Source: CAYRXM01 sp964428175 (lineage in GTDB: Bacteria; Chloroflexota; Anaerolineae; JAFGEY01). Taken from it: 38,888 bases of DNA. A model generated the notes under the pieces. It was not told the origin of the DNA. It made no database searches and saw only the letters and a list, made by a program, of their open reading frames with translations. The stretch lies in contig CAYRXM010000030.1 of assembly GCA_964428175.1 (NCBI GenBank), positions 1-38,888 on the forward strand, in the 5' to 3' direction. This document shows positions 1 through 7,132 of the stretch, one piece after another; position 1 is the stretch's first letter; every line of letters starts with the position of its first letter. The position numbers were made by a program, and so were the translations under genes.

Positions 1-19
1 TGTTTTCAAGGTGCAAATG

Positions 20-39
20 CCCTCAACAAGGGGGTTTTT
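20..39 (+). terminator. weak possible terminator of an upstream gene
   Basis: A short stem (CCCT/AGGG with a five-base loop) is followed by two G and five T. It could end transcription of a gene lying left of the window. The remaining bases up to the first gene at 186 show no clear promoter, ORF or RNA. Confidence 0.3.
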
Positions 40-185
40 CAGCGGTCTCCTAGCGAAGGATTGCAGCCAATTCACCGAGCAGCTGACCCGGTTCAACACA
101 ACCAGGCTCAATCACAGACAAGTTTGGAACCTTTGCAAGGATAGGCTGAACAATTACGTCCAGGAAACGCAAATGGGGAGGGGCT

Positions 186-1241
186 ATGAAAACATTGGGC
201 TGGAAACACAAAATCCCCGGTATGGTCGCCACCGGGCTGCTGGCGCTGACCACATCGCTGTGGACGTTTTGGGGCGCGGCCGAGATGTACTATGAAGGCT
301 GGGGGCTGCCCTTCCCCAAACCGCTGGCCTACCTGATCCCCGGCGCGGCTTGCCTGGCCTTGAGCTTGCTCGTGCTCACCTGGCCGGGCGTCGCCGGGTG
401 GCTGTTGATCGGCGCAGGCGGCGGGTTCACCGTCTGGTGGTGGACAATGACCGCGCGCCGCGCCGGCCAACTCACCCTGTCCATGATCTTGAGCATGTTC
501 CCGGTCAGCGGCCTCCTGATCGTCGTCGGCGTGCTCTTTCTTTTTGAGGGCCGCTACCGCCGCCGGCGGCGCGCGGCGGGCATCGAGCGGCATCCCAACG
601 GCTGGCTGCGCAACCTGCATTACCTGATCGGCATCGGCGCGCCCCTACTGACTCTGCTGGGGATCAGCGCATTCCAACTGCCACACGTGCTGGCCCGCGT
701 CGACGATGGCATAAGCAGCGCGCGATTGATACAAGGCAACGGCGTCCGGCTGATCTGGGCCCCTGCCGGGCCGGGCTGGAACTGGCAGCAGCCCGGCGGC
801 TGGAATCCCTCGTGGAACCACATCGCGCTGTACGGCGCATCGCCGGCCGGCCTCAAGAATCGCCCCCCGCAGGCCGCCCAGGCCGACATGGATGCACAGA
901 GCATCTGCGCCCACCTCGCCGACGACGGCATCACACTGATGGACGAACCGCAAGGCATCTGGCGCATGCCCACGGTCGACGAGCTGGTGCGCTCGCTGGT
1001 GCGGCGCGGCGAGAATGCCGGCTGCGCCTGGAATGGCGAGGATGGACGGGCCGAGTGCCGCGTCGAGCCGGACAAGGAAACGCCGCTGTGGAGCGGCAGC
1101 CAGTCGGCGATCTATTACTGGACCGCCGACGAATACGACGCGCAAGACGCCTGGTACGTCAGTTACAACGGCTGGGTGCACCACCAGCCCAAAGGTTGGG
1201 GCAACTCGCGGCACGGCCATCGCTGTGTAAGAGCGCCCTAA
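186..1241 (+). CDS. membrane protein with C-terminal DUF1566/Lcl-like domain
   Basis: This 351-residue protein has an N-terminal half with about four hydrophobic segments (roughly residues 10-30, 38-58, 60-80, 98-118), an Arg-rich cytoplasmic stretch near residue 125 and another hydrophobic segment near 150. The C-terminal third carries the pattern of the DUF1566/Lcl C-terminal family: WRMPTVDELVR, then W(S)GSQS, then YYWTADEY and a closing RHGHRCVR. In that family the fold resembles the formylglycine-enzyme/C-lectin scaffold, and exported members are often surface proteins. The start at 186 is preceded by a GGGGAGGGG ribosome site. No signal peptide separate from the first membrane segment is visible. 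It is monocistronic and convergent with the next gene. The function is unknown; a surface or envelope role is inferred. Confidence 0.75.
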   Translation: MKTLGWKHKIPGMVATGLLALTTSLWTFWGAAEMYYEGWGLPFPKPLAYLIPGAACLALSLLVLTWPGVAGWLLIGAGGGFTVWWWTMTARRAGQLTLSMILSMFPVSGLLIVVGVLFLFEGRYRRRRRAAGIERHPNGWLRNLHYLIGIGAPLLTLLGISAFQLPHVLARVDDGISSARLIQGNGVRLIWAPAGPGWNWQQPGGWNPSWNHIALYGASPAGLKNRPPQAAQADMDAQSICAHLADDGITLMDEPQGIWRMPTVDELVRSLVRRGENAGCAWNGEDGRAECRVEPDKETPLWSGSQSAIYYWTADEYDAQDAWYVSYNGWVHHQPKGWGNSRHGHRCVRAP

Positions 1242-1278
1242 ACTGCGAGGGGCGAGTCAGTGACTCGTCCCTCGCAGT
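1242..1278. terminator. 18-bp palindrome between convergent genes
   Basis: The arms 1242-1259 and 1261-1278 are complementary over 18 positions with one G.T pair, with a single base between them. It sits directly after the stop at 1241 and just before the end of the minus-strand nitroreductase gene. There is no run of T, so it is a hairpin barrier shared by two convergent genes rather than a textbook intrinsic terminator. Confidence 0.6.
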
Positions 1279-1281
1279 CGC

Positions 1282-2031
1282 TTACTCTAAAAATCCCATC
1301 CGTCCCAAGAGGTCGAACATCTGGCTGTAACCAGTGCCCGGCCCGCCTCGCGTCGACCATTTGGTGTAGAACCAGTCGAGATAGTGAGCCATGCCTTCCG
1401 CTTTCCAGGCGTCGCTCAGCATCAGATGCGCATCGACACTATCGTATTGCGCCACCAACTCGTCCAATTCCTCCGCCGTCAGCCGGTGATACCTGCCCCA
1501 ATGGACCACGCCCGCGCCGGTCAAACGCCCTTTCAGGAACGCCGGTTGGGCATCGGCGTACCCAAGCACGAGCATAATCAGCGGAAAACAGTACTGCTCG
1601 GGCAGGGCGAGCAGCTTGTACACGCGGGTCATATCACCGCGATGGACGCCATTGGTAAACAGCGAGTCGATGCCCAGCGAACACGCCGCGACGGCTGCCG
1701 TCTGCGCGGCCAGCATCGTGTCGACCGCGCCGGTGACAAAAGACACGATGCCCGAGGGGTCAAAACTGTGCCCCATGTGCGCCGCCGTATCGGTGATGCG
1801 GTTGTAATCGACGCAGTAGAGCAATGCCTTGCTGCCTGTATAGCCGCACAACTGCTTGATCAAGTCCCGCTCTTCAACGACCACAATCGAATAGCTCTGC
1901 CGCGCCGAGGCATTGGCCGCGCGCACGCTGGCCTCGACGATGGTCTGCACGTCCTGCGCCGACACCTCGCGCTCGCCAAAGTTGCCGTGCGTCGAGCGCA
2001 AACTGTGAATGGTTTTAAGCGTTTCGTTCAT
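1282..2031 (-). CDS. nitroreductase family protein
   Basis: The 249-residue product has the nitroreductase (FMN-dependent NAD(P)H oxidoreductase) layout. An N-terminal RSTHGNF element stands where the family has its R(R/S)xRxF motif. It is followed by VRAANASARQS (family: A..APSa.N.QPw) and a central helix with the GIDSLFTNGVH stretch (family: GLGs.w.g). The C-terminal 70 residues, with KAEGMAHYLDWFYTKW, look lineage-specific. Such enzymes reduce nitro compounds, quinones or enones in the cytoplasm. The gene overlaps the upstream marR gene by four bases (ATGA), so the two are translationally coupled. MarR regulators often control an adjacent detoxifying reductase, so regulation by the phenolic, quinone or oxidant type of MarR ligand is a reasonable inference. 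The substrate cannot be read from sequence. Confidence 0.8.
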   Translation of the reverse strand: MNETLKTIHSLRSTHGNFGEREVSAQDVQTIVEASVRAANASARQSYSIVVVEERDLIKQLCGYTGSKALLYCVDYNRITDTAAHMGHSFDPSGIVSFVTGAVDTMLAAQTAAVAACSLGIDSLFTNGVHRGDMTRVYKLLALPEQYCFPLIMLVLGYADAQPAFLKGRLTGAGVVHWGRYHRLTAEELDELVAQYDSVDAHLMLSDAWKAEGMAHYLDWFYTKWSTRGGPGTGYSQMFDLLGRMGFLE

Positions 2032-2486
2032 TTCACCCTCCTGATTTGTTTTAGATGCTCGTTCATTTTGCCCAACAACCGATCCAACTCGGCAATTTCC
2101 TCCTCATCAAAACAGCCCAGCGGATCGAAATCCTCGCCCTGCCGATCCACCTGTGCCAGTTCCTCCAGCTTGGCCCGCCCCGCCCCGGTGATCACCACCC
2201 GCACCTGGCGTCGATCTTGCTCATCCGGCTCGCGGCTCACCCAACCCTGCTTTTCCATGTTGCGGATGATCACCGTCGCCGTGGGCCGGTCGCAAAAGAG
2301 CAGTTCAGCGATCCTGGATGGATACAGGAACTCGCGCCGCGCCAGTTGTCGCAGCAGGTACAACTGCTTGAGCGTGATCCCATGTGGAACCAACCCCTGC
2401 TGTAAATGCCGCCGCCAGGTGAGAAACGCGACGCTCAGCCGGGCGATGACCCTCGCCTTGATGCTGCCATTCCCCTGATCACTCAT
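2028..2486 (-). CDS. MarR family transcriptional regulator
   Basis: A 152-residue winged-helix protein. LKQLYLLRQLARRE and the YPSRIAELLFCDRPTATVIIRNMEKQGWV segment form the recognition helices. The wing follows in REPDEQDRRQVRVVITGAGR, matching the MarR DxRxxxvxLTxxG signature. The length is typical for MarR dimers. It is the first gene of the marR-nitroreductase operon, and a perfect 20-bp palindrome sits immediately downstream of its -10 box, which strongly suggests autorepression relieved by a ligand. One Cys (in LLFCDRP) lies in the recognition region and could sense oxidants as in OhrR-like proteins, but this is speculation. Confidence 0.88.
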   Translation of the reverse strand: MSDQGNGSIKARVIARLSVAFLTWRRHLQQGLVPHGITLKQLYLLRQLARREFLYPSRIAELLFCDRPTATVIIRNMEKQGWVSREPDEQDRRQVRVVITGAGRAKLEELAQVDRQGEDFDPLGCFDEEEIAELDRLLGKMNEHLKQIRRVK

Positions 2487-2502
2487 TGGCCCATTTCCTT
2501 AG

Positions 2503-2549
2503 ATAGTTAGAATTCTAACTATTTTACTCATAAGCTCTTGATTTGTCAA
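2503..2549 (-). promoter_or_regulatory. marR promoter with 20-bp palindromic operator
   Basis: On the minus strand TTGACA (2549-2544) and TAAAAT (2526-2521) are 17 bp apart. A perfect palindrome, ATAGTTAGAATTCTAACTAT (2503-2522), starts on the last base pairs of the -10 box and covers the expected transcription start. This is a classic repressor position and the half-sites suit a dimeric winged-helix protein such as the MarR encoded downstream. Confidence 0.8.
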
Positions 2550-2555
2550 ATGTGC

Positions 2556-2607
2556 TTGACAACAGGCCAAACCTGTGTTATTATATCGTTATACGATATA
2601 TCGGAGG
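2556..2607 (+). promoter_or_regulatory. padR promoter, inverted-repeat operator and RBS
   Basis: TTGACA (2556-2561) and TATTAT (2579-2584) are exactly 17 bp apart. An inverted repeat with perfect 8-bp arms, TATATCGT and ACGATATA, separated by three bases (2582-2600), overlaps the -10 box and transcription start. The Shine-Dalgarno GGAGG is at 2603-2607. The repeat fits a PadR dimer, so autoregulation is likely. Confidence 0.78.
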
Positions 2608-2615
2608 ACGATAGT

Positions 2616-2990
2616 ATGTCAAGCAAACCACCTGTAATCGACAACCTGCTGCCTCTATCCCCGGCAGCGTTTCACATCTTGCTTGCGCTGGCTGACGGTG
2701 AAAAGCACGGCTATGCGATCATGCAAGGGGTCGCCGAAAGCACCGACGGCACGATCAAGATGGGGCCGGGCACACTGTACGGTGCGATCCGGCGCATGCA
2801 CCAGGCTGGCTGGATCGCCGAATGCGACGAGCGCCCCGATCCCACGCTCGACGACGAACGCCGCCGCTATTACCGCCTGACCGACCTGGGACAGCGCATC
2901 GCCACGGCTGAGGCCCAGCGCCTGGCGCGTCTGGTCGCCGAGGCACGACAGCGCGGCTTGCTACAGCAGCCGCAGCCGGGAGAGGCGTAA
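2616..2990 (+). CDS. PadR family transcriptional regulator
   Basis: The 124-residue product has the PadR signature: LSPAAFHILLALADGEKHGYAIMQ, then GPGTLYGAIRRMHQAGWI (family GTLYpaLkrLeeeGli) and the wing DERRRYYRLTDLGQR. The reading frame runs further upstream to 2538, but the ATG at 2616 follows GGAGG by eight bases and lies after the promoter start, so I chose it. It has the short PadR form without a long C-terminal dimerisation domain. Its stop codon overlaps the ATG of the next gene (TAATG), so the two are co-translated. PadR genes are often paired with permease-prefix membrane proteins, matching the N-terminus of the next gene product. Confidence 0.88.
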   Translation: MSSKPPVIDNLLPLSPAAFHILLALADGEKHGYAIMQGVAESTDGTIKMGPGTLYGAIRRMHQAGWIAECDERPDPTLDDERRRYYRLTDLGQRIATAEAQRLARLVAEARQRGLLQQPQPGEA

Positions 2991-3949
2991 TGGCCCTCGA
3001 CCTACTTTCGCTCTCCAACCGGGTTTACCGCCGCTTGCTGCTCGCTTACCCGCCTACATTCCGGCAGCAGTACGGGGTCGAGATGGCGCAGGTCTTTCGC
3101 ACGCATTGCCGGATCGCCTTTCAAATGGCAGGTGTCGGCGGCGTGCTGCGGCTGTGGTTGCCGACGCTGTTGGATTGGGTCTGGACAGCGGCGCGCGAGC
3201 GGCTCGCAAGCTTGTTCAGCGGGAGGTACGATATGAACGACACCACTTTGCTCGATCGCCAACTGAGCGATGCCGTATGGCTGCTCGTCGGCGGGCTGAG
3301 ATCGGGGTACAGCCTGCCACAATGCTTGGAAGCACTTGCTGTCGAAACGCCAGCGCCAGCATCTCAAGTGTTTGGGTGCATCGTCGACGCCCTGCGGTCC
3401 GATCAGCCGATCGAGAAAGCGCTGGACGCCGCGCACCGGGCATGGCCGTCGGCGCACCTCAAGCGAATTGTCGACGCAATCCTGGCCCATCGACGGACAG
3501 GTAGCAATCTGGCCGTGCAGATCGAGCCGCTCTACGAGGAAATCCGCGCCCAGGCCGGCAGCGATGAGGCCCTGTACCCCGCCATGCGCAGGCAGGCCTA
3601 CCAGCTTGGTCGCCCGCTGCCGGATTACGCCCGGCCCAGAATGACCTGGGACACCCCCACCCCGCTGCCCGATGTCGAAAACACCACCGTGTACGACGCG
3701 GACGGCACACCCGTCGCCAGCGCCGATTACCTGTACCCGCAAGCCAGGATTTTCGTGCTCGTCTCAGGCCAGCCCAAATGGCAGGCCTGGATCAAAGGAT
3801 GGGAAGGCCGGTCGCAGGCCGAGCAGCCAGGCCAGCGGATCGCAGCGCTGGGCTACCGGACACTGGTTGTGCCGCAGCAGGTGGCCGACGCGGGAATACA
3901 GGAGGTCGCGGCCTACGCGCGCGAGGTCTTTCCGGAGCTTTTGGGCTAA
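2990..3949 (+). CDS. mosaic protein: permease-prefix, T2SF-like and nuclease-like segments
   Basis: The 319-residue product appears to join three parts. Residues about 8-65 match the prefix found on permeases next to padR genes (YRRLLLAYPPTFRQQYG, then EMAQVFR). Residues about 88-165 resemble the type II secretion F / TadB-TadC helical domain (LLVGGLRSGYSLPQCLEAL and LKRIVDAILAHRRTGSNLA). Residues about 215-319 resemble the C-terminal DUF559/Vsr-like fold that follows helicases (VASADYLYPQARIFVLVSG, then RIAALGYRTLVVP), but the usual VDG...D catalytic pattern is VSG and lacks the acidic residue. It lacks the multi-spanning permease body. It is translationally coupled to padR. Function is unknown; the domain matches are by eye and need a profile search. 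Confidence 0.55.
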   Translation: MALDLLSLSNRVYRRLLLAYPPTFRQQYGVEMAQVFRTHCRIAFQMAGVGGVLRLWLPTLLDWVWTAARERLASLFSGRYDMNDTTLLDRQLSDAVWLLVGGLRSGYSLPQCLEALAVETPAPASQVFGCIVDALRSDQPIEKALDAAHRAWPSAHLKRIVDAILAHRRTGSNLAVQIEPLYEEIRAQAGSDEALYPAMRRQAYQLGRPLPDYARPRMTWDTPTPLPDVENTTVYDADGTPVASADYLYPQARIFVLVSGQPKWQAWIKGWEGRSQAEQPGQRIAALGYRTLVVPQQVADAGIQEVAAYAREVFPELLG

Positions 3950-3963
3950 AAACGCACCGAAAA

Positions 3964-4009
3964 GCAGGGGCACATCAAACTCAAAGAGCCTGTCATGCTG
4001 TGCCCCTGC
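3964..4009. repeat. 11-bp inverted repeat after the mosaic gene
   Basis: The arms GCAGGGGCACA (3964-3974) and TGTGCCCCTGC (3999-4009) are perfectly complementary around a 24-nt loop. There is no T run, so it is not a standard terminator. Its left arm AGGGGC could also pair with GCCCCT of the following terminator, so the two may be alternative structures. Confidence 0.5.
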
Positions 4010-4029
4010 AATCGTGAATTTCATCAACC

Positions 4030-4053
4030 GCCCCTTGACAGGGGCATTTTTTT
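4030..4053 (+). terminator. intrinsic terminator containing the next promoter's -35 box
   Basis: GCCCCT (4030-4035) and AGGGGC (4040-4045) form a 6-bp stem with a TGAC loop, followed by one A and seven T. It ends the padR operon. The hexamer TTGACA (4035-4040) that spans the loop is also the -35 element of the radical SAM promoter. Confidence 0.8.
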
Positions 4054-4140
4054 CTGCTATAATTAGTGTATTATTTACACTAATAGGGGCAGCGATCTGC
4101 CTTTTTCTTTCCAAAATACTTAGTGTATAAAATACACTTT
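4035..4140 (+). promoter_or_regulatory. consensus promoter with two related inverted-repeat operators
   Basis: TTGACA (4035-4040) and TATAAT (4058-4063) are 17 bp apart, a perfect sigma-70-type promoter. An inverted repeat with 9-bp arms, ATTAGTGTA and TACACTAAT separated by 5 bp (4062-4084), begins in the -10 box and covers the start site. A second copy, TTAGTGTA-N5-TACACTTT (4120-4140), lies just before the ribosome site AGGAGG (4141-4146). A degenerate half-site (TAGTGTA, 5632-5638) precedes the second radical SAM gene. This indicates tight repression by an unidentified dimeric regulator. Confidence 0.8.
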
Positions 4141-4151
4141 AGGAGGAATCA

Positions 4152-5627
4152 ATGCACGCTCAACCGATGACCTGGAATCAAGCCGCTCACATCGATCGCT
4201 GTGACGGCGACCGACGTGACGGTCGAGGCATCCTTGACCCGCAGACGGTGTTTGAGGCCGGGCTGCGCCATCACCACATCGCCAACACGGCCTACCCGAT
4301 CCATCACAGTACGACGATGCGCCCTTACCACGTGCGCGGGGCGGCGGCTCAAGCCGCCGCCATCGACGCCTGGCAGGGGGTTGACCGGCTGGGGCTGTAC
4401 GTTCATGTGCCCTTTTGCGCCGCACGCTGCCGCTACTGCGAGTATACGGTCGTCGAGCAGCATGATTGGGCAATCGAGAACCGCTACTTTGATGCGCTGC
4501 TGCGCGAGATCGAGATGTACCGCAACCGCGCCGGCACGGAACGGAGAATGCTGATCGGGTTCGACATCGGCGGAGGTACGCCGGCCCTGGTCAGGGTGGA
4601 AAACCTGCGCCGGGTGGTTGAGGCGGTGCGGTCGGCATTTCAGTGGCAAGGGGAGACGTCAGGCGACCGGCCGGTGGTCGCAAGCATCGAGACGACGCCG
4701 ATCGTCGCCGCCCATGAGGCAGACAAGATTGCCGAAATCAGGGCGCTGGGCATCGAGCGGATCAGCATGGGCGTGCAGACCACCCATTTCAAGCTGGCCC
4801 GCTCGCTGGGGCGCGAGTACGAGGGACTGAGCATGCTCGAACGAGCGGTGCGGCACATCCGCGACGCCGGGTTCAAGCGCTTTAACATCGACCTGATGTA
4901 CGGTTTCGCCGATCAGACCCTGAGCGACTGGCACAACACCGTCGCCCAGACGATCGCGCTGGGGCCGGAATACATCACGCTGTACCAGATGCGTTACAAG
5001 GGCACGCGCCTGCAAGAACAGGCCGCGCAGGTGAGCCAGGAGCAGGTCTACGCGCAGGAAGCGCTGGCCCACGGCCTGCTGCTGGCGGCGGGGTACGCCG
5101 GGTCGCCGGGCAAGAACACCTACAGCAAGGTGTCCAATGATCCCGGCACCAGCGATTACCTGACCGAGCGGGTGGTCAAGGGGACGCCTTACCTGGGGCT
5201 GGGGCTGGGCGCGCAGACGTTTTCGCCCTACACGTTGAGCTATAACCTGGGCGCGGCGAGCAAAACGCTCGAGTCGTACCTGCAAGCCGTCGACGCACGG
5301 CGGCTGCCGGTGCAAGACCTCTACCACCTGCCCCTTGAGGTGGCCATGGCGAAAATGATCTCGGTGTCGTTTTATTTTGGTGAGATTCACCTGGCACATT
5401 TTCGCGCCAAATTTGGCGTGGCGCTGGAGGAGGTATTTGGGCGTGAGGTGGCGTTTTTGCTCGACCGGGGATTGATGCACTATGTTGGGCCTTGCCTGCA
5501 ATTGACCGAAAAAGGTGTACAGCACAAAAGCGGCGTCATTGCGCTGTTTTACGCGGGGGCAGTCAAGGATTACTTGATCAGCCTGGAGGCGGGATGGGAT
5601 GAGGCTGAGTTGAAAAAGGCGGCGTGA
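4152..5627 (+). CDS. radical SAM protein, coproporphyrinogen III oxidase-like (HemW-related)
   Basis: The 491-residue protein carries the radical SAM cluster motif CxxxCxxC at Cys89, Cys93 and Cys96 within YVHVPFCAARCRYC, the form typical of the HemN/HemW group. FDIGGGTPALV is the SAM-binding glycine motif and GIERISMGVQTTHFKLARSLGR matches the family's R.S.GvQs....l...gR segment. A HemN_C-like winged-helix region occupies about residues 385-475. An N-terminal extension of about 80 residues precedes the cluster, which most HemW proteins lack. The start is supported by AGGAGG six bases upstream. No haem biosynthesis genes are nearby, so a modification or haem-chaperone-like reaction is as likely as classic CPO activity. 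It is followed after 25 bp by a second radical SAM gene, suggesting a joint pathway under one regulated promoter. Confidence 0.82.
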   Translation: MHAQPMTWNQAAHIDRCDGDRRDGRGILDPQTVFEAGLRHHHIANTAYPIHHSTTMRPYHVRGAAAQAAAIDAWQGVDRLGLYVHVPFCAARCRYCEYTVVEQHDWAIENRYFDALLREIEMYRNRAGTERRMLIGFDIGGGTPALVRVENLRRVVEAVRSAFQWQGETSGDRPVVASIETTPIVAAHEADKIAEIRALGIERISMGVQTTHFKLARSLGREYEGLSMLERAVRHIRDAGFKRFNIDLMYGFADQTLSDWHNTVAQTIALGPEYITLYQMRYKGTRLQEQAAQVSQEQVYAQEALAHGLLLAAGYAGSPGKNTYSKVSNDPGTSDYLTERVVKGTPYLGLGLGAQTFSPYTLSYNLGAASKTLESYLQAVDARRLPVQDLYHLPLEVAMAKMISVSFYFGEIHLAHFRAKFGVALEEVFGREVAFLLDRGLMHYVGPCLQLTEKGVQHKSGVIALFYAGAVKDYLISLEAGWDEAELKKAA

Positions 5628-5652
5628 TGCATAGTGTACTATAAAATCCACG

Positions 5653-6389
5653 ATGAACAGCTATGATTTTGCCAATGTCTTGTTCGCCGGCCCGTGCAAC
5701 CAGCGCTGCCCCTACTGCATCGGGCGGCAGATCGACCCGGCGCGGATGCCGGACAATCTGAACACATTTCCGCCGCGCGGATGGGCCGAGTTCGTGGCGC
5801 TGATCCGCGCGCACAAGATAGGCCAGATCACATTCAGTGGCACGAACACCGATCCGCAGTTGTACCGGTATGAGGCACGGCTGCTATCTTGGCTACGCGA
5901 AAATCTGCCAGGGATACAGGTGTCGCTGCACAGCAACGGGCAGCTGGCGCTGACCAAAATTGACGTATTCAACCGCTACGACCGGGCGACGCTTTCGATC
6001 CCTTCTTTTGACCGGCGGACCTTTTTCAAAATGACCGGCGTGCGGCGCATGCCCGATCTGGCCGAAATCGTCCGCCGGGCGCGCATTCCGCTCAAGGTAT
6101 CTTGCGTGCTCACCCGGCACAACCGGGAGCAGATGGCGGATTTCCTGGCCCGCTGCCGCGCGCTGGGCATCGGCCGGGTGGCGCTGCGCGAATGCTTTGG
6201 CGACCCGTCGACTGGCAACCACCGCCCGCCCTGCGCCCGGCCGGTGAATACCGGAACAATCCGGTGTACGACTATGACGGCGTCGAGGTGACCTATTGGC
6301 GCTTTGAACAGACCGCCTGTACCTCGCTCAATCTCTTTGCCGACGGCAGCATCGGCAGTGAATATCTGCTGACCGGGCACACGGCCTGA
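5653..6389 (+). pseudogene. second radical SAM protein, interrupted by a frameshift
   Basis: The first frame (5653-6291) encodes a radical SAM domain with Cys15, Cys19 and Cys22 in GPCNQRCPYC, then FSGTNTDPQLY and SLHSNGQLAL typical of the barrel. After the codons for CFGDP at about 6204 this frame reads an unrelated Pro/Arg/Thr tail. The frame one base back (positions divisible by 3) instead reads VDWQ, then YRNNPVYDYDGVEVTYWRF and TACTSLNLFADGSIGS up to the stop at 6389, a normal C-terminal sequence for such enzymes. One missing base in the CCCG run at 6204-6207 explains it. It may be a real mutation, programmed slippage or a sequencing error. The reconstructed protein is about 245 residues. 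No good ribosome site precedes the ATG at 5653. The partner is the CPO-like enzyme upstream. Confidence 0.75.
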
Positions 6390-6413
6390 CTCGACACATT
6401 TACACACAAGGGC

Positions 6414-6445
6414 TTCACATTCTGTTCACAATTGCACGCTATACT
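6414..6445 (+). promoter_or_regulatory. promoter with 11-bp-spaced direct repeats
   Basis: TTCACA occurs at 6414-6419 and 6425-6430, exactly 11 bp apart, followed by TATACT (6440-6445). Two direct repeats one helical turn apart over a poor -35 region is the usual arrangement of an activation site for OmpR/PhoB-type response regulators, one of which is encoded at 7133. Confidence 0.5.
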
Positions 6446-6484
6446 GAGTACAAATCAGGTTCGCAAGGACAGAGTCTTCTGAAG

Positions 6485-6520
6485 AAAAGGTGGAGGGCGA
6501 CGAACAAACGACCTTTTTTT
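6485..6520 (+). terminator. possible attenuator hairpin in leader
   Basis: AAAAGGT (6485-6491) and ACCTTTT (6511-6517) can pair, and the T run continues to 6520. It lies inside the expected leader of the gene at 6565. The stem is AT-rich, so it is weak. Confidence 0.35.
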
Positions 6521-6564
6521 CAGCAAAGCCAAGAACAGAAATTCAAAACATTTCGGAGGATAAT

Positions 6565-7026
6565 ATGAACAAGTGGATCAAATGGATCAGTCTTGCGGTC
6601 GTGTTGGTGCTGAGCGTCGCGGCCGTGACCGGCGCTGCCCTGGCCCAAGGCCCGGTGGATGAGGACGGCGACGGTGTGTGCGACGAGTGCGGGCGGGCAG
6701 TCGGCGAAGGGCTGATGCGCGGCCGGCGCTTTTCTGATGGCGAAACCTGGATGGGCTATGGTCGCCAAATGAACGGCTGCTCGTTCGTGGATGAGGATGG
6801 CGACGGCGTCTGCGACGACTGTGATGCGTGGGCCGGGCAAAGCCGCCGCTTTAACCAGGATGGCGAACTGCTCCGCAGCCGCAAGATGACCGGCGAGGCC
6901 GGCTGCGAAAATTTCGTCGATGAGGATGGCGACGGTGTGTGCGACAACTGCCAGAATGGTACGGGCGCGCAAACGGGGCAACGACTCGGCGGGCGCGGCG
7001 CGGCAGGGCGCGGCCGAAGCAACTGA
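6565..7026 (+). CDS. secreted protein with three DEDGDGVCDxC repeats
   Basis: A 153-residue protein with a signal peptide (MNKWIKWI, hydrophobic core to about residue 25, cleavage probably after ALA near residue 29). The mature part has three copies of (F)VDEDGDGVCD-x-C spaced about 45 residues apart. Asp/Gly loops of the form DxDxDG are the calcium-binding pattern of thrombospondin type 3, dockerin and EF-hand loops. Each copy adds a CxxC-like Cys pair, so Ca2+ or a thiol/metal site is possible. The tail is Gly/Arg-rich. The ATG at 6565 follows CGGAGGA and is preferred over an upstream in-frame ATG at 6490. It precedes a two-component system and may be its target or sensor partner. Binding and function are inferred. 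Confidence 0.7.
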   Translation: MNKWIKWISLAVVLVLSVAAVTGAALAQGPVDEDGDGVCDECGRAVGEGLMRGRRFSDGETWMGYGRQMNGCSFVDEDGDGVCDDCDAWAGQSRRFNQDGELLRSRKMTGEAGCENFVDEDGDGVCDNCQNGTGAQTGQRLGGRGAAGRGRSN

Positions 7027-7043
7027 CCGGCCTCTCTTCAAGC

Positions 7044-7075
7044 AACAGGGATGGACATGGTGTCCATCCCTGTTT
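7044..7075 (+). terminator. 14-bp stem terminator
   Basis: AACAGGGATGGACA (7044-7057) pairs perfectly with 7061-7074 around a 3-nt loop, followed by a short T-rich stretch. It separates the repeat-protein gene from the two-component operon, which has its own promoter. Confidence 0.65.
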
Positions 7076-7079
7076 GTCG

Positions 7080-7108
7080 TTGACGCGGCATCGGCGATGT
7101 GTTATGAT
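7080..7108 (+). promoter_or_regulatory. promoter of the two-component operon
   Basis: TTGACG (7080-7085) and TATGAT (7103-7108) are 17 bp apart. The predicted start is about 18 bases before the ATG at 7133, with GAGGAGCAGTGGGG between them supplying the ribosome site. Confidence 0.65.
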
Positions 7109-7132
7109 GGTACAAAACGAGGAGCAGTGGGG

